From positions 144,088-208,087 of the forward strand of contig NZ_JANUGQ010000013.1 of the NCBI RefSeq assembly GCF_024756275.1: a stretch of 64,000 bases of DNA, written 5' to 3'. Made by a program: the position numbers and the translations under genes. The DNA comes from Streptomyces pyxinae (GTDB lineage: Bacteria; Actinomycetota; Actinomycetes; Streptomycetales; Streptomycetaceae). Under the pieces are notes generated by a model that saw only the letters and a list, made by a program, of their open reading frames with translations, did not search any database and was not told where the DNA came from. Shown one piece after another: positions 8,505 through 17,240 of this stretch; positions within the stretch are counted from its first letter, which is position 1, and the number at the start of each line of letters is the position of its first letter.

Positions 8505-8507
8505 GCT
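8502..8507 (+). promoter_or_regulatory. -10 element overlapping a stop codon
   Basis: TAGGCT begins with the TAG stop of the preceding gene and lies 6 nt before the ATG at 8514, which lacks a Shine-Dalgarno sequence. Confidence 0.45.
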
Positions 8508-8513
8508 GGCCGT

Positions 8514-9170
8514 ATGACCTACAGCGGAGTGGTGAGGGCCGGGGGACCGGCGGATGTGCACGAGCTGAGCGAGCTGATGATCTCCAAGGTCTCGGTGGGA
8601 CCGATGGACAACAACGCCTATCTGCTCCGCTGCCGGACCACCGGTGAGCAGCTGCTGATCGACGCGGCGAACGAGCCGGACACCCTGCTGCGCCTCATCG
8701 GTGACGACGGGATCGCCTCCGTCGTCACCACTCACCGCCACGGCGACCACTGGCAGGCCCTGGCCGAGGTGGTGGCGGCGACGGGCGCCCGGACGTATGC
8801 CGGGCAGTACGACGCCGAGGGCATCGACGTCCCCACGGACGTGCCGGTCGCGGACGGGGACACCGTCCGGGTCGGCCGGGTCGCCCTGACCGCCCGCCGG
8901 CTGGTCGGCCACACGCCCGGTTCGATCGCGCTGATCTACGACGACCCGCACGGCCACCCCCATGTCTTCACCGGCGACTGCCTCTTCCCGGGCGGGGTCG
9001 GCAACACCTGGAAGGACGCCGCGGCCTTCGCCAGCCTGATCGGGGACGTCGAGACCAAGCTCTTCGACGCGCTCCCGGACGAGACCTGGGTCTACCCCGG
9101 CCACGGCAAGGACACCACGCTCGGGCAGGAGCGGCCGCACCTCGCGGAGTGGCGCGAGCGCGGCTGGTAG
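8514..9170 (+). CDS. Metallo-beta-lactamase-fold hydrolase (glyoxalase II-like)
   Basis: 218 residues. The metal-binding motif THRHGDH (His74, His76, Asp78, His79) is followed by a GHTPGS loop (His near 132), FTGDCLF (Asp near 153) and YPGHGKDT (final His near 199). This is the complete set for a binuclear MBL hydrolase of the glyoxalase II/thioesterase branch. Together with the upstream mycothiol-dependent enzyme it may process mycothiol thioesters; that link rests on context alone. It converges on terC across a repeat tract. Confidence 0.88.
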   Translation: MTYSGVVRAGGPADVHELSELMISKVSVGPMDNNAYLLRCRTTGEQLLIDAANEPDTLLRLIGDDGIASVVTTHRHGDHWQALAEVVAATGARTYAGQYDAEGIDVPTDVPVADGDTVRVGRVALTARRLVGHTPGSIALIYDDPHGHPHVFTGDCLFPGGVGNTWKDAAAFASLIGDVETKLFDALPDETWVYPGHGKDTTLGQERPHLAEWRERGW

Positions 9171-9290
9171 CCGCACCCGCGCCCGGCCCCGGCGGCACCT
9201 CCGGCCCCCGGCTCTCCGGCTCTCCGGCTCTCCGCAGGGATGAGTCCGGCCCGGAGGCGTACCGGCCCCGGAGGCCGACCGGCTCCGGCG

Positions 9291-9358
9291 GGGAGCCGGG
9301 GCCGGTGGGGAGCCGGGGCCGGTGGGGAGCCGGGGCCGGTGGGGAGCCGGGGCCGGTG
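9291..9358. repeat. Four perfect 17-bp tandem repeats
   Basis: GGGAGCCGGGGCCGGTG is repeated four times without a mismatch in the convergent gap (9171-9367) between the MBL hydrolase and terC. A shorter CTCTCCGG triplication lies near 9207-9232. Adjacent GCCGG/CCGGC segments can pair, so the tract may also aid termination. Confidence 0.85.
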
Positions 9359-9367
9359 GGTGGGCGG

Positions 9368-10405
9368 TCAGGCGCTCACGCTGTCCTTGCCGGCGTCCCT
9401 GCCGGTCTCGCCCTCGCGGTCCCGCTCCGCCGCCCCCGGTACGCCCCCGGCGGCCTCGCGCCGGGCCTGCCTCCGGGAGGCCATCAGACTGGTGATCGTG
9501 GTGACGACCAGCACACCGCAGATGACCGACAAGGAGAACGGGATCGTGATCTCGGGGACATGCACCCCGGACTCGTGCAGGGCGTGCAGCACCAGCTTTA
9601 CCCCGATGAAGCCCAGGATCACCGACAGCCCGTAGCTGAGGTGCACCAGTTTCTTCAGCAGCCCGCCGATCAGGAAGTACAGCTGCCGCAGGCCCATCAG
9701 CGCGAAGGCGTTGGCCGTGAACACGATGTACGGGTCCTGGGTCAGCCCGAAGATGGCGGGAATCGAGTCCAGCGCGAAGAGCACGTCGGTGGTGCCGATG
9801 GCGAGCATGACGACCATCAGCGGCGTCAGCACCCGCTTGCCGTTGTTCCGGATGAAGAGCTTGGTGCCGTGGTACTTGTCCGCGACCCCGAAGCGCCGCT
9901 CGACGGACTTCAGGAGCCGGTTCTCCTCGAACTCCTCGTCCTCCTCGCCGGAGCGGGCCTCCTGGACGAGCTTCCAGGCGGTGTAGATCAGGAAGGCGCC
10001 GAAGAGGTAGAACACCCAGGAGAAGCTGGCGATGATCGTGGCACCGGCGGCGATGAATATCGCGCGCAGCACCAGGGCGATCAGCACACCGACGAGCAGC
10101 ACCCGCTGCTGGAGGTGGGAGGGCACCGAGAACTTCGCCATGATCAGGACGAAGACGAAGAGATTGTCGACGCTGAGCGACTTCTCGGTGATGAATCCGG
10201 CGAAGAACTCGCCGGACGCCTGGCTCTCGCCGAAGGAGAGCAGGCCGAGCCCGAAGGCCCCGGCGAGGGCGATCCAGACGACGGTCCAGATTCCGGCTTC
10301 CTTGACCGACACGTCATGGGGCTTGCGCCCGATGAAGAAGTCGACCGCGATCAGGGCGGAGAGACCGAGGATGGTCACCGCCCAGAGGTTCATCGATACG
10401 TCCAC
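9368..10405 (-). CDS. terC: TerC family integral membrane protein (probable Mn2+ exporter)
   Basis: 345 residues, eight or nine hydrophobic membrane segments, and the family's conserved acidic motifs ...SVDNLFVFVL... (about 78-88) and GTTDVLFALDSIPA (about 204-217), which lie in membrane helices. A charged loop EEDEEFEENR sits in the middle and a hydrophilic tail follows residue 305. TerC proteins were named for tellurite resistance; characterised relatives export Mn2+ or metallate exported proteins. The GTG at 10405 has GGAGG 5-9 nt upstream. A candidate Mn2+-sensing riboswitch lies about 100 nt upstream on the same strand, which supports the manganese role. Confidence 0.93.
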   Translation of the reverse strand: MDVSMNLWAVTILGLSALIAVDFFIGRKPHDVSVKEAGIWTVVWIALAGAFGLGLLSFGESQASGEFFAGFITEKSLSVDNLFVFVLIMAKFSVPSHLQQRVLLVGVLIALVLRAIFIAAGATIIASFSWVFYLFGAFLIYTAWKLVQEARSGEEDEEFEENRLLKSVERRFGVADKYHGTKLFIRNNGKRVLTPLMVVMLAIGTTDVLFALDSIPAIFGLTQDPYIVFTANAFALMGLRQLYFLIGGLLKKLVHLSYGLSVILGFIGVKLVLHALHESGVHVPEITIPFSLSVICGVLVVTTITSLMASRRQARREAAGGVPGAAERDREGETGRDAGKDSVSA

Positions 10406-10504
10406 TGCGCCTCCGGCGTCGTACGGCTACTGATCAGCGTCGTCGCTGCCGGAGGTCTCCTCCACCCGTGAACATGGCGGCGCCGGGCGCCGGTTCGGCT
10501 CATG

Positions 10505-10605
10505 GGCCGGCGCCCCGGAACTGGTCTCGGTCCGACCGTCCGTACTGACGGGAACGCCGCAGGCGGGAGTACTCCCCTCCGCTGCGAGCAACCGTACCGG
10601 AAGAC
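10505..10605 (-). promoter_or_regulatory. Candidate yybP-ykoY (Mn2+) riboswitch upstream of terC
   Basis: On the minus strand the leader carries GGGGAGTA (10577-10570), then GTCAGTACGGAC within a CCGTC/GACGG hairpin, then CGAGACC (10529-10523). These match, in order and spacing, the two conserved docking loops (GGGGAGUA and GCGAGACC) and the GUCA segment of the yybP-ykoY family as I recall it. The position before a terC gene is the classical one in actinobacteria. The outer P1 stem is not unambiguous by eye. A GC hairpin and the terC ribosome site follow, so control could be at termination or at translation. Confidence 0.65.
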
Positions 10606-10651
10606 CAAGAGAAGGTAAAGAGAAAAGTAAAGGGAGTACCAAGAGTGCAGT

Positions 10652-12631
10652 TCAGGCCGGTTCCGCGGGGGGAGCCGGGAAGGGCCGGCGCCGGCCGGCG
10701 GCCGCCAGGGCGAGTGCCCGGCGGAGCACCGCGCCGCCGGCCGGCGGCAGGGCCGGCTGGAACGTCCAGGCGTGCTGCACCCAGGGGTCGGCGAGATGGT
10801 CGTCGGGGGCCGGGGTGATCCGCAGCAGCGAGCGCCACAGCGGGTCAAGCACCGGGCCGTACCCCCGGGCGTCGGCCCGGTCGGCCACCAGCACCAGATA
10901 CACCCCGGCCTCCGGGCCCTCCTCGGCCAGATACCGGAGCCAGGTGACGGCACGGTCGTCGAAGCCGTGCGGGAAGTCATGGACGATCAGCAGTTGTTCG
11001 GCGGTGTCCAGATCCGGCGGCAGCGCGTCGGTCGCGCCGCCCGACACCGCCATCCGCACCAGCTCGACCCGCCGGACCAGCCGGCCCAGCACCGCCGCCA
11101 CTCCCCCGGCACCGGCCCCCGGCGGCCCGGCGAGGACACCGGCCCCGGTCAGCGGGGCGAGGGCGGCCGCACCGGCCCCGGCCGCGTCGACGGCGTGCAC
11201 GGTGAAGGTGCCCGCCGGATGCGTGGCGAGCAGCCGCGCGGCGACGGCCACCGCGGTGTCCAGGGCGGCCCGCCGCGTCTGGTCGGCGTCCAGCAGGGCG
11301 GCGATGCCGGAGGCGGAACGACCCGCGTCCACCCAGAGGCCGCGTTCCAGCGGCAGCCGGACCAGCATCGGGATCCGCAGGTCGGGCCGCTCCGGCAGAT
11401 GCAGGTCCCCCAGCCGCACCGCGAGCGGGGCCTGCCCGGGCAGCCGGTGGCCGTCCCAGACCGGGCTCTCCCAGGCGGCGAGCGCGGCGGGCAGGGCGGG
11501 TTCGACCACCGCCGCCTCGGCCAGCAGCTGGGCCACGTCCCGGTCGTACGCCTCGCGCGCCCGGCCGGTCAGCTCGTCATGGCGGTCCCGGGCCGCCGCG
11601 CGGGCGGCGTCGGCGGCGGGCCCGGTGCGTCCGCGCGGATCGGAGAGCACCCGGTCCAGCTCCTGTTCCCGCCGGGACTCCGCGAACTCGACGGCGCTCC
11701 GGTACGCGGCGGTGCTCCTGGCCAGGTCCTCGAACATCCCCCAGACCTGGTTGTGGAGGCGCTCCTCCAGGGTCCAGCCGGTGGCGTCCCCGGCGACCGG
11801 CGCGGCGGGGCCCCCGGCGTCCCCGGACGGCACCGGCCCGGGTGCCGGCGCGGCGGGTACGGCACCACGGCGGCCGGGGTGGGTGTAGTCGACCCGCCCG
11901 ACGGGGGCCGGGGGCCCGGCGGGGTCCTCCTGGAGGGGCGCACCGGGACCCGGGCCGGCCGGGTGGCCGGATGGGACGGGCGGCGCGGCCTCGGCACCGG
12001 GGCCGGCCGGGCTCCGGCCGTCCGTGCCGGTCGCCGCCCCGGCAGCGGCGCCCACGCTCACGGCGGGACCCCCGGCCGGCGGGACGAGGGGCGCGGCGGC
12101 CAGGACGGCGAAGGCCAGGGCGGCGGCTCCGGTGAGCCCCTGGTCGGCGAAGAGCGCGGGCAGGCCGCCGGCGTACCCCTGGCCGACGGCACGGAGCTTC
12201 CAGCCGCCCTGGCGCCGGTAGAACTCCAGCGCCACGACGGCCGACTCGGCGCCGAGACCGGCGAGGGCGTACCGGGCGACGAGAGCGCCGTCCGGACCGG
12301 TGACGGCGGCGGAGGAGGCCCGCACGGCCCCGAACCCGGCCGGGCCGCCGGGGAGCAGGGCGAGCACCACCGCGACCCGGTGCACCGTCTCCGGGAGCAC
12401 TGCCAGGTCCACGGCGAACCGGGGGCCGGGAGCGGCGGCGGACGGGCCGGAGAGCTCCACGCCGGGCAGCGCAGGCGCGCCGGGGTGGAGCACCGACGCG
12501 GCGTCCCCGACGGCGCCCCGCTCGTCGCCCAGCGTGGCCACGGCCACCACCGGCGCCGCCGCCGTCAGGCCGACCGCCAGCCGGCTGTGCGGCAGCGCGA
12601 GGTTCTGTCCCCGGACCAGCTCGACCGTCAT
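10652..12631 (-). CDS. TerD domain fused to a degenerate FtsK-like ATPase region
   Basis: 659 residues in three parts. Residues 1-185 form a TerD domain (FAVDLAVLPETVHRVAVVLAL, EFYRRQGGWKLRAVGQGYAGG), but the acidic Ca2+-binding loops of classical TerD are not visible. Residues 185-285 are a Pro/Gly/Ala linker. From about 290 a helical segment (WTLEERLHNQVWGMF) leads into a region resembling the beginning of FtsK/SpoIIIE-type translocases in Ter-linked systems (RIPMLVRLPLERGLWVDAG, LLIVHDFPHGFDD, GVYLVLVADRADA), yet I find no GxxxxGK[ST] Walker A. It is probably a scaffold in a Ter stress or metal-response complex with the adjacent terD and terC. The ATG at 12631 has AGGGGG upstream. Confidence 0.75.
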   Translation of the reverse strand: MTVELVRGQNLALPHSRLAVGLTAAAPVVAVATLGDERGAVGDAASVLHPGAPALPGVELSGPSAAAPGPRFAVDLAVLPETVHRVAVVLALLPGGPAGFGAVRASSAAVTGPDGALVARYALAGLGAESAVVALEFYRRQGGWKLRAVGQGYAGGLPALFADQGLTGAAALAFAVLAAAPLVPPAGGPAVSVGAAAGAATGTDGRSPAGPGAEAAPPVPSGHPAGPGPGAPLQEDPAGPPAPVGRVDYTHPGRRGAVPAAPAPGPVPSGDAGGPAAPVAGDATGWTLEERLHNQVWGMFEDLARSTAAYRSAVEFAESRREQELDRVLSDPRGRTGPAADAARAAARDRHDELTGRAREAYDRDVAQLLAEAAVVEPALPAALAAWESPVWDGHRLPGQAPLAVRLGDLHLPERPDLRIPMLVRLPLERGLWVDAGRSASGIAALLDADQTRRAALDTAVAVAARLLATHPAGTFTVHAVDAAGAGAAALAPLTGAGVLAGPPGAGAGGVAAVLGRLVRRVELVRMAVSGGATDALPPDLDTAEQLLIVHDFPHGFDDRAVTWLRYLAEEGPEAGVYLVLVADRADARGYGPVLDPLWRSLLRITPAPDDHLADPWVQHAWTFQPALPPAGGAVLRRALALAAAGRRRPFPAPPAEPA

Positions 12632-13012
12632 TCCCGCCCCCTGTGTCGCACCGCGTCGCACCGCGTCGCACCGTTTCGAACCGCCCGTGGCGTCGGCGCC
12701 GCCCGTGGCATCCCCGTGGCGTCGGCAGCGGCACCGCCTGCGACATCGGTGCCGCGCGCGGCTCCGCCGTGCGGCCCGGCGGGCGGCGGCTTCCGGTGGT
12801 CCGCCGGCCGGGTGACGCCCACCGGTGGTGGCCCGTCACCCCGTGAGCCGCCCGGGCGTGCCGTACGGTTCTCGTGTCGCCTCACCACGCGTCCTGCGCG
12901 CGTCGCCCGCCGAACCATCGCGCGGACGTCGTGCGGACCTCTCGCGCGGTGAGCTGCCGGACATGTCGTACGACCGGCCGGGCCGCCCCTGGCGCACCCG
13001 GCGCGGCCGGTG
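12632..13012. other. Intergenic region with three 10-bp repeats
   Basis: Between the TerD-fusion start and the terD stop (same strand) GTCGCACCGC occurs three times in tandem (12645-12674) just upstream of the fusion gene's ribosome site. The remainder is G/C-rich with CCGTGGCGTCGGC repeats near 12687-12730. No gene is supported. Confidence 0.5.
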
Positions 13013-13591
13013 TCACAGATGCGGCAGGATCGCCGGCATCAGGTCCTGGAACGTCCGGCCGTTGGCCGGGTTGCCGAGGGCGGTCATCTGCCAGCCCGCG
13101 CCCGAGCGGTGCACCTTCGCCATGATCTGCGCGGTGTACTGCCCGCCGCCGTCCAGCGTGTAGCGGGCGAGCTCCTGGCCATTGGTCTCGTCCACCAGCC
13201 GGCAGAAGGCGTTCTGCACTTCCTGGAAGGTCTGGCCGGTGAAGGAGTTCACCGTGAACACGATCTGGTCGACGTGGACCGGGACGCGCTGGAGGTCGAC
13301 CAGGATCGCCTCGTCGTCGCCGCCCTGCCCGGCGCCGCCCACCAGGTTGTCGCCGGTGTGCCGGACCGAGCCGTCGTCGCTCACCAGGTGCCGGAAGAAC
13401 ACCACGTCCACCGGCTGCTTCTCGGCGAAGAGCACGGCCGAGGCGTCGAGGTCGATCTCCCGGGTGCGCGAACCGAACAGGCCCCGGCGCTTGGCCGCCT
13501 GCCAGCCCAGGCCCATCCGCACCGCCGACAGCGCGCCCCCGCCCTGCTTCTCCAGGCTGATGGCCTGGCCCTTGCTCAGGTTGACCGACAC
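13013..13591 (-). CDS. terD: TerD family calcium-binding stress protein
   Basis: 192 residues, the normal length for TerD. It begins MSVNLSKGQAISLEKQ and has the diagnostic segments LDASAVLF, VRHTGDNLVGGAGQGGDDE (about 76-94, the acidic Ca2+-binding loop), DQIVFTVNSFTGQTFQEVQNAFCRL and GAGWQMTALGN. TerD proteins are cytoplasmic and membrane-associated Ca2+ binders linked to tellurite tolerance, development and metal stress in Streptomyces. The GTG at 13591 has AAGGAGAGG about 9 nt upstream. It lies upstream of the TerD/FtsK-like fusion on the same strand, with a 381-bp gap, so separate promoters are possible. Confidence 0.93.
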   Translation of the reverse strand: MSVNLSKGQAISLEKQGGGALSAVRMGLGWQAAKRRGLFGSRTREIDLDASAVLFAEKQPVDVVFFRHLVSDDGSVRHTGDNLVGGAGQGGDDEAILVDLQRVPVHVDQIVFTVNSFTGQTFQEVQNAFCRLVDETNGQELARYTLDGGGQYTAQIMAKVHRSGAGWQMTALGNPANGRTFQDLMPAILPHL

Positions 13592-13678
13592 CCGCTACCC
13601 CTCTCCTTGCGTTTCCCCCCGCGACCGTCCGCGAGCGCGGTTCCCGTCACCCTACGCAGGGGCGCCGGAGCCCGAGCA

Positions 13679-13720
13679 GGCCCGGTGTCCTTTTGTGTCG
13701 TTGTTGCAACACACCGGGCC
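13679..13720 (-). terminator. Terminator hairpin after uvrB
   Basis: Perfect 10-bp stem GGCCCGGTGT/ACACCGGGCC with a 22-nt loop, beginning 31 nt past the uvrB stop. The loop contains the palindrome GTTGCAAC. The hairpin separates uvrB from terD. Confidence 0.6.
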
Positions 13721-13750
13721 GAGTCGGGTCGTGCCCGGGACGACGAACGG

Positions 13751-15913
13751 TCAGGCGATGCCCGCTTCCTTCATCTGCCGCAGCTCCTTCTTGAGTTCGC
13801 CCACCTCGTCACGGAGCCGCGCGGCCACCTCGAACTGCAGCTCGGCCGCGGCGGCCCGCATCCGGTCGGTCATCTCCTCGATGATCCCGGCCAGTTCGGC
13901 GGCCGGGCGGTCGCTGGTCACGGCGCCCCGGCCGGCGGCCTTCTTGCCGTTCTTGCCGCTCTTGGCGGCCGCCGCCGGGGTGTGGGCGGCGAGCGTGGGC
14001 ACCGGGGTCTTCGCCGGCTTGCCGTCCTTGCCGCTCTTCGTCTGCCGGTAGCCGGTGCCGAGCAGTTGCTCGGTGTCGACCTCCTCGCGGGCGATGGTGG
14101 CCACGATGTCGTTGATCTTCTTGCGGAGCGGCTGCGGATCGATGCCGTTGGCCTGGTTGTAGGCGATCTGCTTCTCGCGGCGGCGGTTGGTCTCCTCGAT
14201 GGCCTGCGCCATGGCCGGGGTGATCGTGTCCGCGTACATGTGGACCTGGCCCGAGACGTTCCGCGCGGCGCGGCCGATGGTCTGGATCAGTGAGGTGCCC
14301 GACCGCAGGAAGCCCTGCTTGTCGGCGTCGAGGATGGCCACCAGGGACACCTCGGGGAGGTCGAGCCCCTCGCGGAGCAGGTTGATGCCGACCAGCACGT
14401 CGTACTCGCCGGCCCGCAGCTCGCGCAGCAGCTCGATCCGGCGCAGGGTGTCCACGTCACTGTGCAGATAGCGGACCTGGATGCCCAGCTCCACGAAGTA
14501 GTCCGTGAGGTCCTCGGCCATCTTCTTGGTGAGCGTGGTGACGAGGACCCGCTCGTCCCGCTCGGTGCGCAGCCGGATCTCGTGCACCAGGTCGTCGATC
14601 TGGCCCTCGGTGGACTTCACGACCACCTCGGGGTCGACCAGCCCGGTGGGCCGGATGATCTGCTCCACGAAGCCGTCGGAGCGGGACAGCTCGTACTGCC
14701 CGGGGGTGGCCGACAGATAGACGGTCTGGCCGATCCGCTGCTGGAACTCCTCCCACTTCAGCGGCCGGTTGTCCAGCGCCGACGGCAGCCGGAAGCCGTG
14801 GTCCACCAGGGTCCGCTTGCGGGAGGCGTCACCCTCGTACATCGCGCCGATCTGGGGAACGGTGACATGCGACTCGTCGATGACCAGGAGGAAGTCCTCC
14901 GGGAAGTAGTCGAGCAGGGTGTTCGGCGCGGAACCGGGCTCCCGCTGGTCGAAGTGCATCGAGTAGTTCTCGATGCCGGAGCACGAGCCGATCTGGCGCA
15001 TCATCTCGATGTCGTAGGTGGTGCGCATGCGCAGCCGCTGGGCCTCCAGCAGCTTGCCCTGCTTCTCCAGCTCCGCGAGGCGCACCTCCAGCTCCCGCTC
15101 GATGCCGTTGACCGCCCGCTCCATCCGCTCGGGCCCCGCCACGTAGTGGCTGGCCGGGAAGACGTAGAGCGACCGGTCGTCGCTGATGACCTCGCCGGTG
15201 AGCGGGTGAAGGGTGGAGAGCGCCTCGATCTCGTCGCCGAACATCTCGATCCGGACGGCCAGCTCCTCGTAGACCGGGAAGATCTCGATGGTGTCCCCGC
15301 GCACCCGGAAGGTGCCCCGGCTAAAGGCCAGGTCGTTGCGGGTGTACTGGATGTCCACGAAGCGGCGCAGCAGCTCGTCGCGGTCGAACTCGTCCCCGAC
15401 CTTGAGCGGGACCATCCGGTCCACGTACTCCTGGGGCGTACCCAGGCCGTAGATGCAGGAGACCGAGGCGACCACCACGACGTCCCGCCGGGTGAGCAGC
15501 GAGTTGGTCGCGGAGTGCCGCAGCCGCTCGACCTCCTCGTTGATCGAGGAGTCCTTCTCGATATAGGTGTCCGACTGGGGGACGTACGCCTCGGGCTGGT
15601 AGTAGTCGTAGTACGAGACGAAGTACTCGACCGCGTTGTTCGGCAGCAGCTCGCGGAACTCGTTGGCCAGCTGGGCGGCGAGCGTCTTGTTGGGCGCCAT
15701 CACCAGGGTGGGCCGCTGGAGCTTCTCGATCATCCACGCGGTGGTGGCGGACTTGCCGGTTCCGGTGGCGCCGAGCAGCACGACGTCCTTCTCGCCGGCG
15801 CGCACGCGCTTGTCCAGCTCCGCGATGGCCGCGGGCTGGTCGCCGCTGGGCTGGTAGGGACTGACGACCTCGAAGGGCGCCACCGAGCGTTCGATCTGTG
15901 AAACGGGCCGCAT
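13751..15913 (-). CDS. uvrB: Excinuclease ABC subunit B
   Basis: 720 residues. UvrB is the damage-verifying helicase of nucleotide excision repair that recruits UvrC. Visible are Walker A LLGATGTGKSATTAW (about 47-60), the beta-hairpin region YYDYYQPEAYVPQSDTYIEK that clamps DNA, the Walker B box LLVIDESHV, helicase motifs (YLSATPG, QTIGRAARN) and a C-terminal UVR domain (ELQFEVAARLRDEVGELKKE) that contacts UvrC. An actinobacterial insert (AKSGKNGKKAAGRG) precedes the UVR domain. The ATG at 15913 is chosen because TACCGT lies 7 nt before it and relatives begin MRPVS; the mRNA is probably leaderless. Confidence 0.97.
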   Translation of the reverse strand: MRPVSQIERSVAPFEVVSPYQPSGDQPAAIAELDKRVRAGEKDVVLLGATGTGKSATTAWMIEKLQRPTLVMAPNKTLAAQLANEFRELLPNNAVEYFVSYYDYYQPEAYVPQSDTYIEKDSSINEEVERLRHSATNSLLTRRDVVVVASVSCIYGLGTPQEYVDRMVPLKVGDEFDRDELLRRFVDIQYTRNDLAFSRGTFRVRGDTIEIFPVYEELAVRIEMFGDEIEALSTLHPLTGEVISDDRSLYVFPASHYVAGPERMERAVNGIERELEVRLAELEKQGKLLEAQRLRMRTTYDIEMMRQIGSCSGIENYSMHFDQREPGSAPNTLLDYFPEDFLLVIDESHVTVPQIGAMYEGDASRKRTLVDHGFRLPSALDNRPLKWEEFQQRIGQTVYLSATPGQYELSRSDGFVEQIIRPTGLVDPEVVVKSTEGQIDDLVHEIRLRTERDERVLVTTLTKKMAEDLTDYFVELGIQVRYLHSDVDTLRRIELLRELRAGEYDVLVGINLLREGLDLPEVSLVAILDADKQGFLRSGTSLIQTIGRAARNVSGQVHMYADTITPAMAQAIEETNRRREKQIAYNQANGIDPQPLRKKINDIVATIAREEVDTEQLLGTGYRQTKSGKDGKPAKTPVPTLAAHTPAAAAKSGKNGKKAAGRGAVTSDRPAAELAGIIEEMTDRMRAAAAELQFEVAARLRDEVGELKKELRQMKEAGIA

Positions 15914-15920
15914 GAACCCA

Positions 15921-15926
15921 ACGGTA
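15921..15926 (-). promoter_or_regulatory. -10 element of leaderless uvrB promoter
   Basis: TACCGT, 7 nt upstream of the uvrB ATG, with no Shine-Dalgarno sequence between. No convincing LexA box was found nearby. Confidence 0.45.
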
Positions 15927-16012
15927 CGACCCCCCACTGACAACCGGTCGCCGTTCGCCCGACCTGGTGCCGTCGCCGCAGCTCAGCGGCGCGGAAAGGG
16001 TTCCCGGCGGCC

Positions 16013-16831
16013 TCAGCGGTCGCGGGCGGGAACGCTGGGCGACCGGCGGGCACGGGGCGGCGACGGTGACGGCGGCGATGCGCGGTCGTCCGGGGCCGGG
16101 CGGGGATCGAAGAGTACGGCAGCCCCGGCGGCGAGCAGCAGCACGACCGGCCCGGTCAGCAGCGGGGCGAGGGAGCAGACGGCGGGAAGGCCGCCCGGAT
16201 CCGCCACCGGATCGGCGGCGGAGAGCCGGACCCGGAGCGCGGCCATGCCGGTGTAGTGCATCCCGGTGATCGCCACCCCCATGATCAGCCCGGCCCCGAG
16301 TCCGGGCCAGAAGCCCCGGGCGGCGACCGCCAGCCAGAGGGCCCCGGTGGCGGCGACCACCGCCACCAGGACGGAGAGGACGACCGTGGAGGTCTGGTAC
16401 TCCAGCCGCCCCTGCAGCCGGACGCCCGCCATGCCGAGATAGTGGACGGTGGCGATGCCGAGTCCGGTGAGGGTGCCGCCGGTGACCAGGGCCAGCGCGG
16501 TCGCGCCCCGGTGGCCCACGACGAAGACGCCCAGACCGGCCATCGCGACGGCGACGGCGCAACCGGCCACCGCGAGCCGGCGGTCGTAGCCCACCGGGGT
16601 CTCGGCGACGCTGAAACCCATCATGGCGACGACATACACCGCCCAGACGCCCGATCCCAGGGCCACCGCGGCGAGCGCCAGCCGGCCGAGCCGGGCCGGG
16701 CCCTCCGTGCGCAGAGCCCGGGTGGTGCACCGCAGCCCCAGCGCGCCGCCGAACCAGGCGATCAGCTGCGCCGCCACGGGTGTGACCAGGCCGTAATCGA
16801 ACCCCTCAACTGTGCCGACTGCGCCCCGCAT
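16013..16831 (-). CDS. MHYT-domain membrane protein
   Basis: 272 residues with about seven membrane segments. The MHYT signature occurs as VHYLGMAG and MHYTGMAA, with a diverged copy near YVVAMMGF; these His/Met residues are proposed to bind copper and sense a diatomic gas such as NO, O2 or CO. There is no GGDEF, EAL or kinase domain after it, only a short basic Pro/Ser-rich cytoplasmic tail (about 245-272). The ATG at 16831 has only a weak GAAAGG upstream. It is divergent from ogt. Confidence 0.9.
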   Translation of the reverse strand: MRGAVGTVEGFDYGLVTPVAAQLIAWFGGALGLRCTTRALRTEGPARLGRLALAAVALGSGVWAVYVVAMMGFSVAETPVGYDRRLAVAGCAVAVAMAGLGVFVVGHRGATALALVTGGTLTGLGIATVHYLGMAGVRLQGRLEYQTSTVVLSVLVAVVAATGALWLAVAARGFWPGLGAGLIMGVAITGMHYTGMAALRVRLSAADPVADPGGLPAVCSLAPLLTGPVVLLLAAGAAVLFDPRPAPDDRASPPSPSPPRARRSPSVPARDR

Positions 16832-17240
16832 GCCCCCATGCCTTTCGCCACTTCGGCGCCCCGCCGCACGGCGGTCCGGCGCGCCCTCGTCCTGCCACCG
16901 CCCCCGGTTGCCATGTGTACCCGTGGGCAGCGGCCGATGACCATGCCGGACGGGCGCCCGTACAGACGGGCATGTGGAGATTTCCCGGTGAACGGCCGGG
17001 GAGTGTCACGGTCCGGGTGAATCCGTTCGGATTGTGGTCGTCCGGCTCGCTCGGACCGTTGCCCGGACTGTCACTCGCCCCCGGCCGCCGGACCGCCCGG
17101 GCCCTTGCCCGTCCCCCGGCCGCCGGACCGCCCGGGCCGCTGCTCGTCGGCCGGTCACCGGGGCGCCCGGACCGTGACCGTCCCCGGCCGGCCGTCCGGG
17201 GACGGGGCCGTTGTCAGTGGCTGCCCCTACGGTGGTCGGT
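16832..17240. other. Divergent intergenic region between MHYT gene and ogt
   Basis: 409 bp with no supported gene. CCCCGGCCGCCGGACCGCCC occurs twice (near 17080 and 17114, 34 bp apart). The ogt -10 element lies at its right end. Confidence 0.5.
17228..17233 (+). promoter_or_regulatory. -10 element of leaderless ogt promoter
   Basis: TACGGT, 7 nt before the ATG at 17241; no Shine-Dalgarno sequence. Confidence 0.45.

Noticed and set aside
15914..15943. TTG start for uvrB at 15943
   Set aside because: The extra ten residues are not typical of UvrB and the -10 element lies between this codon and the ATG at 15913.
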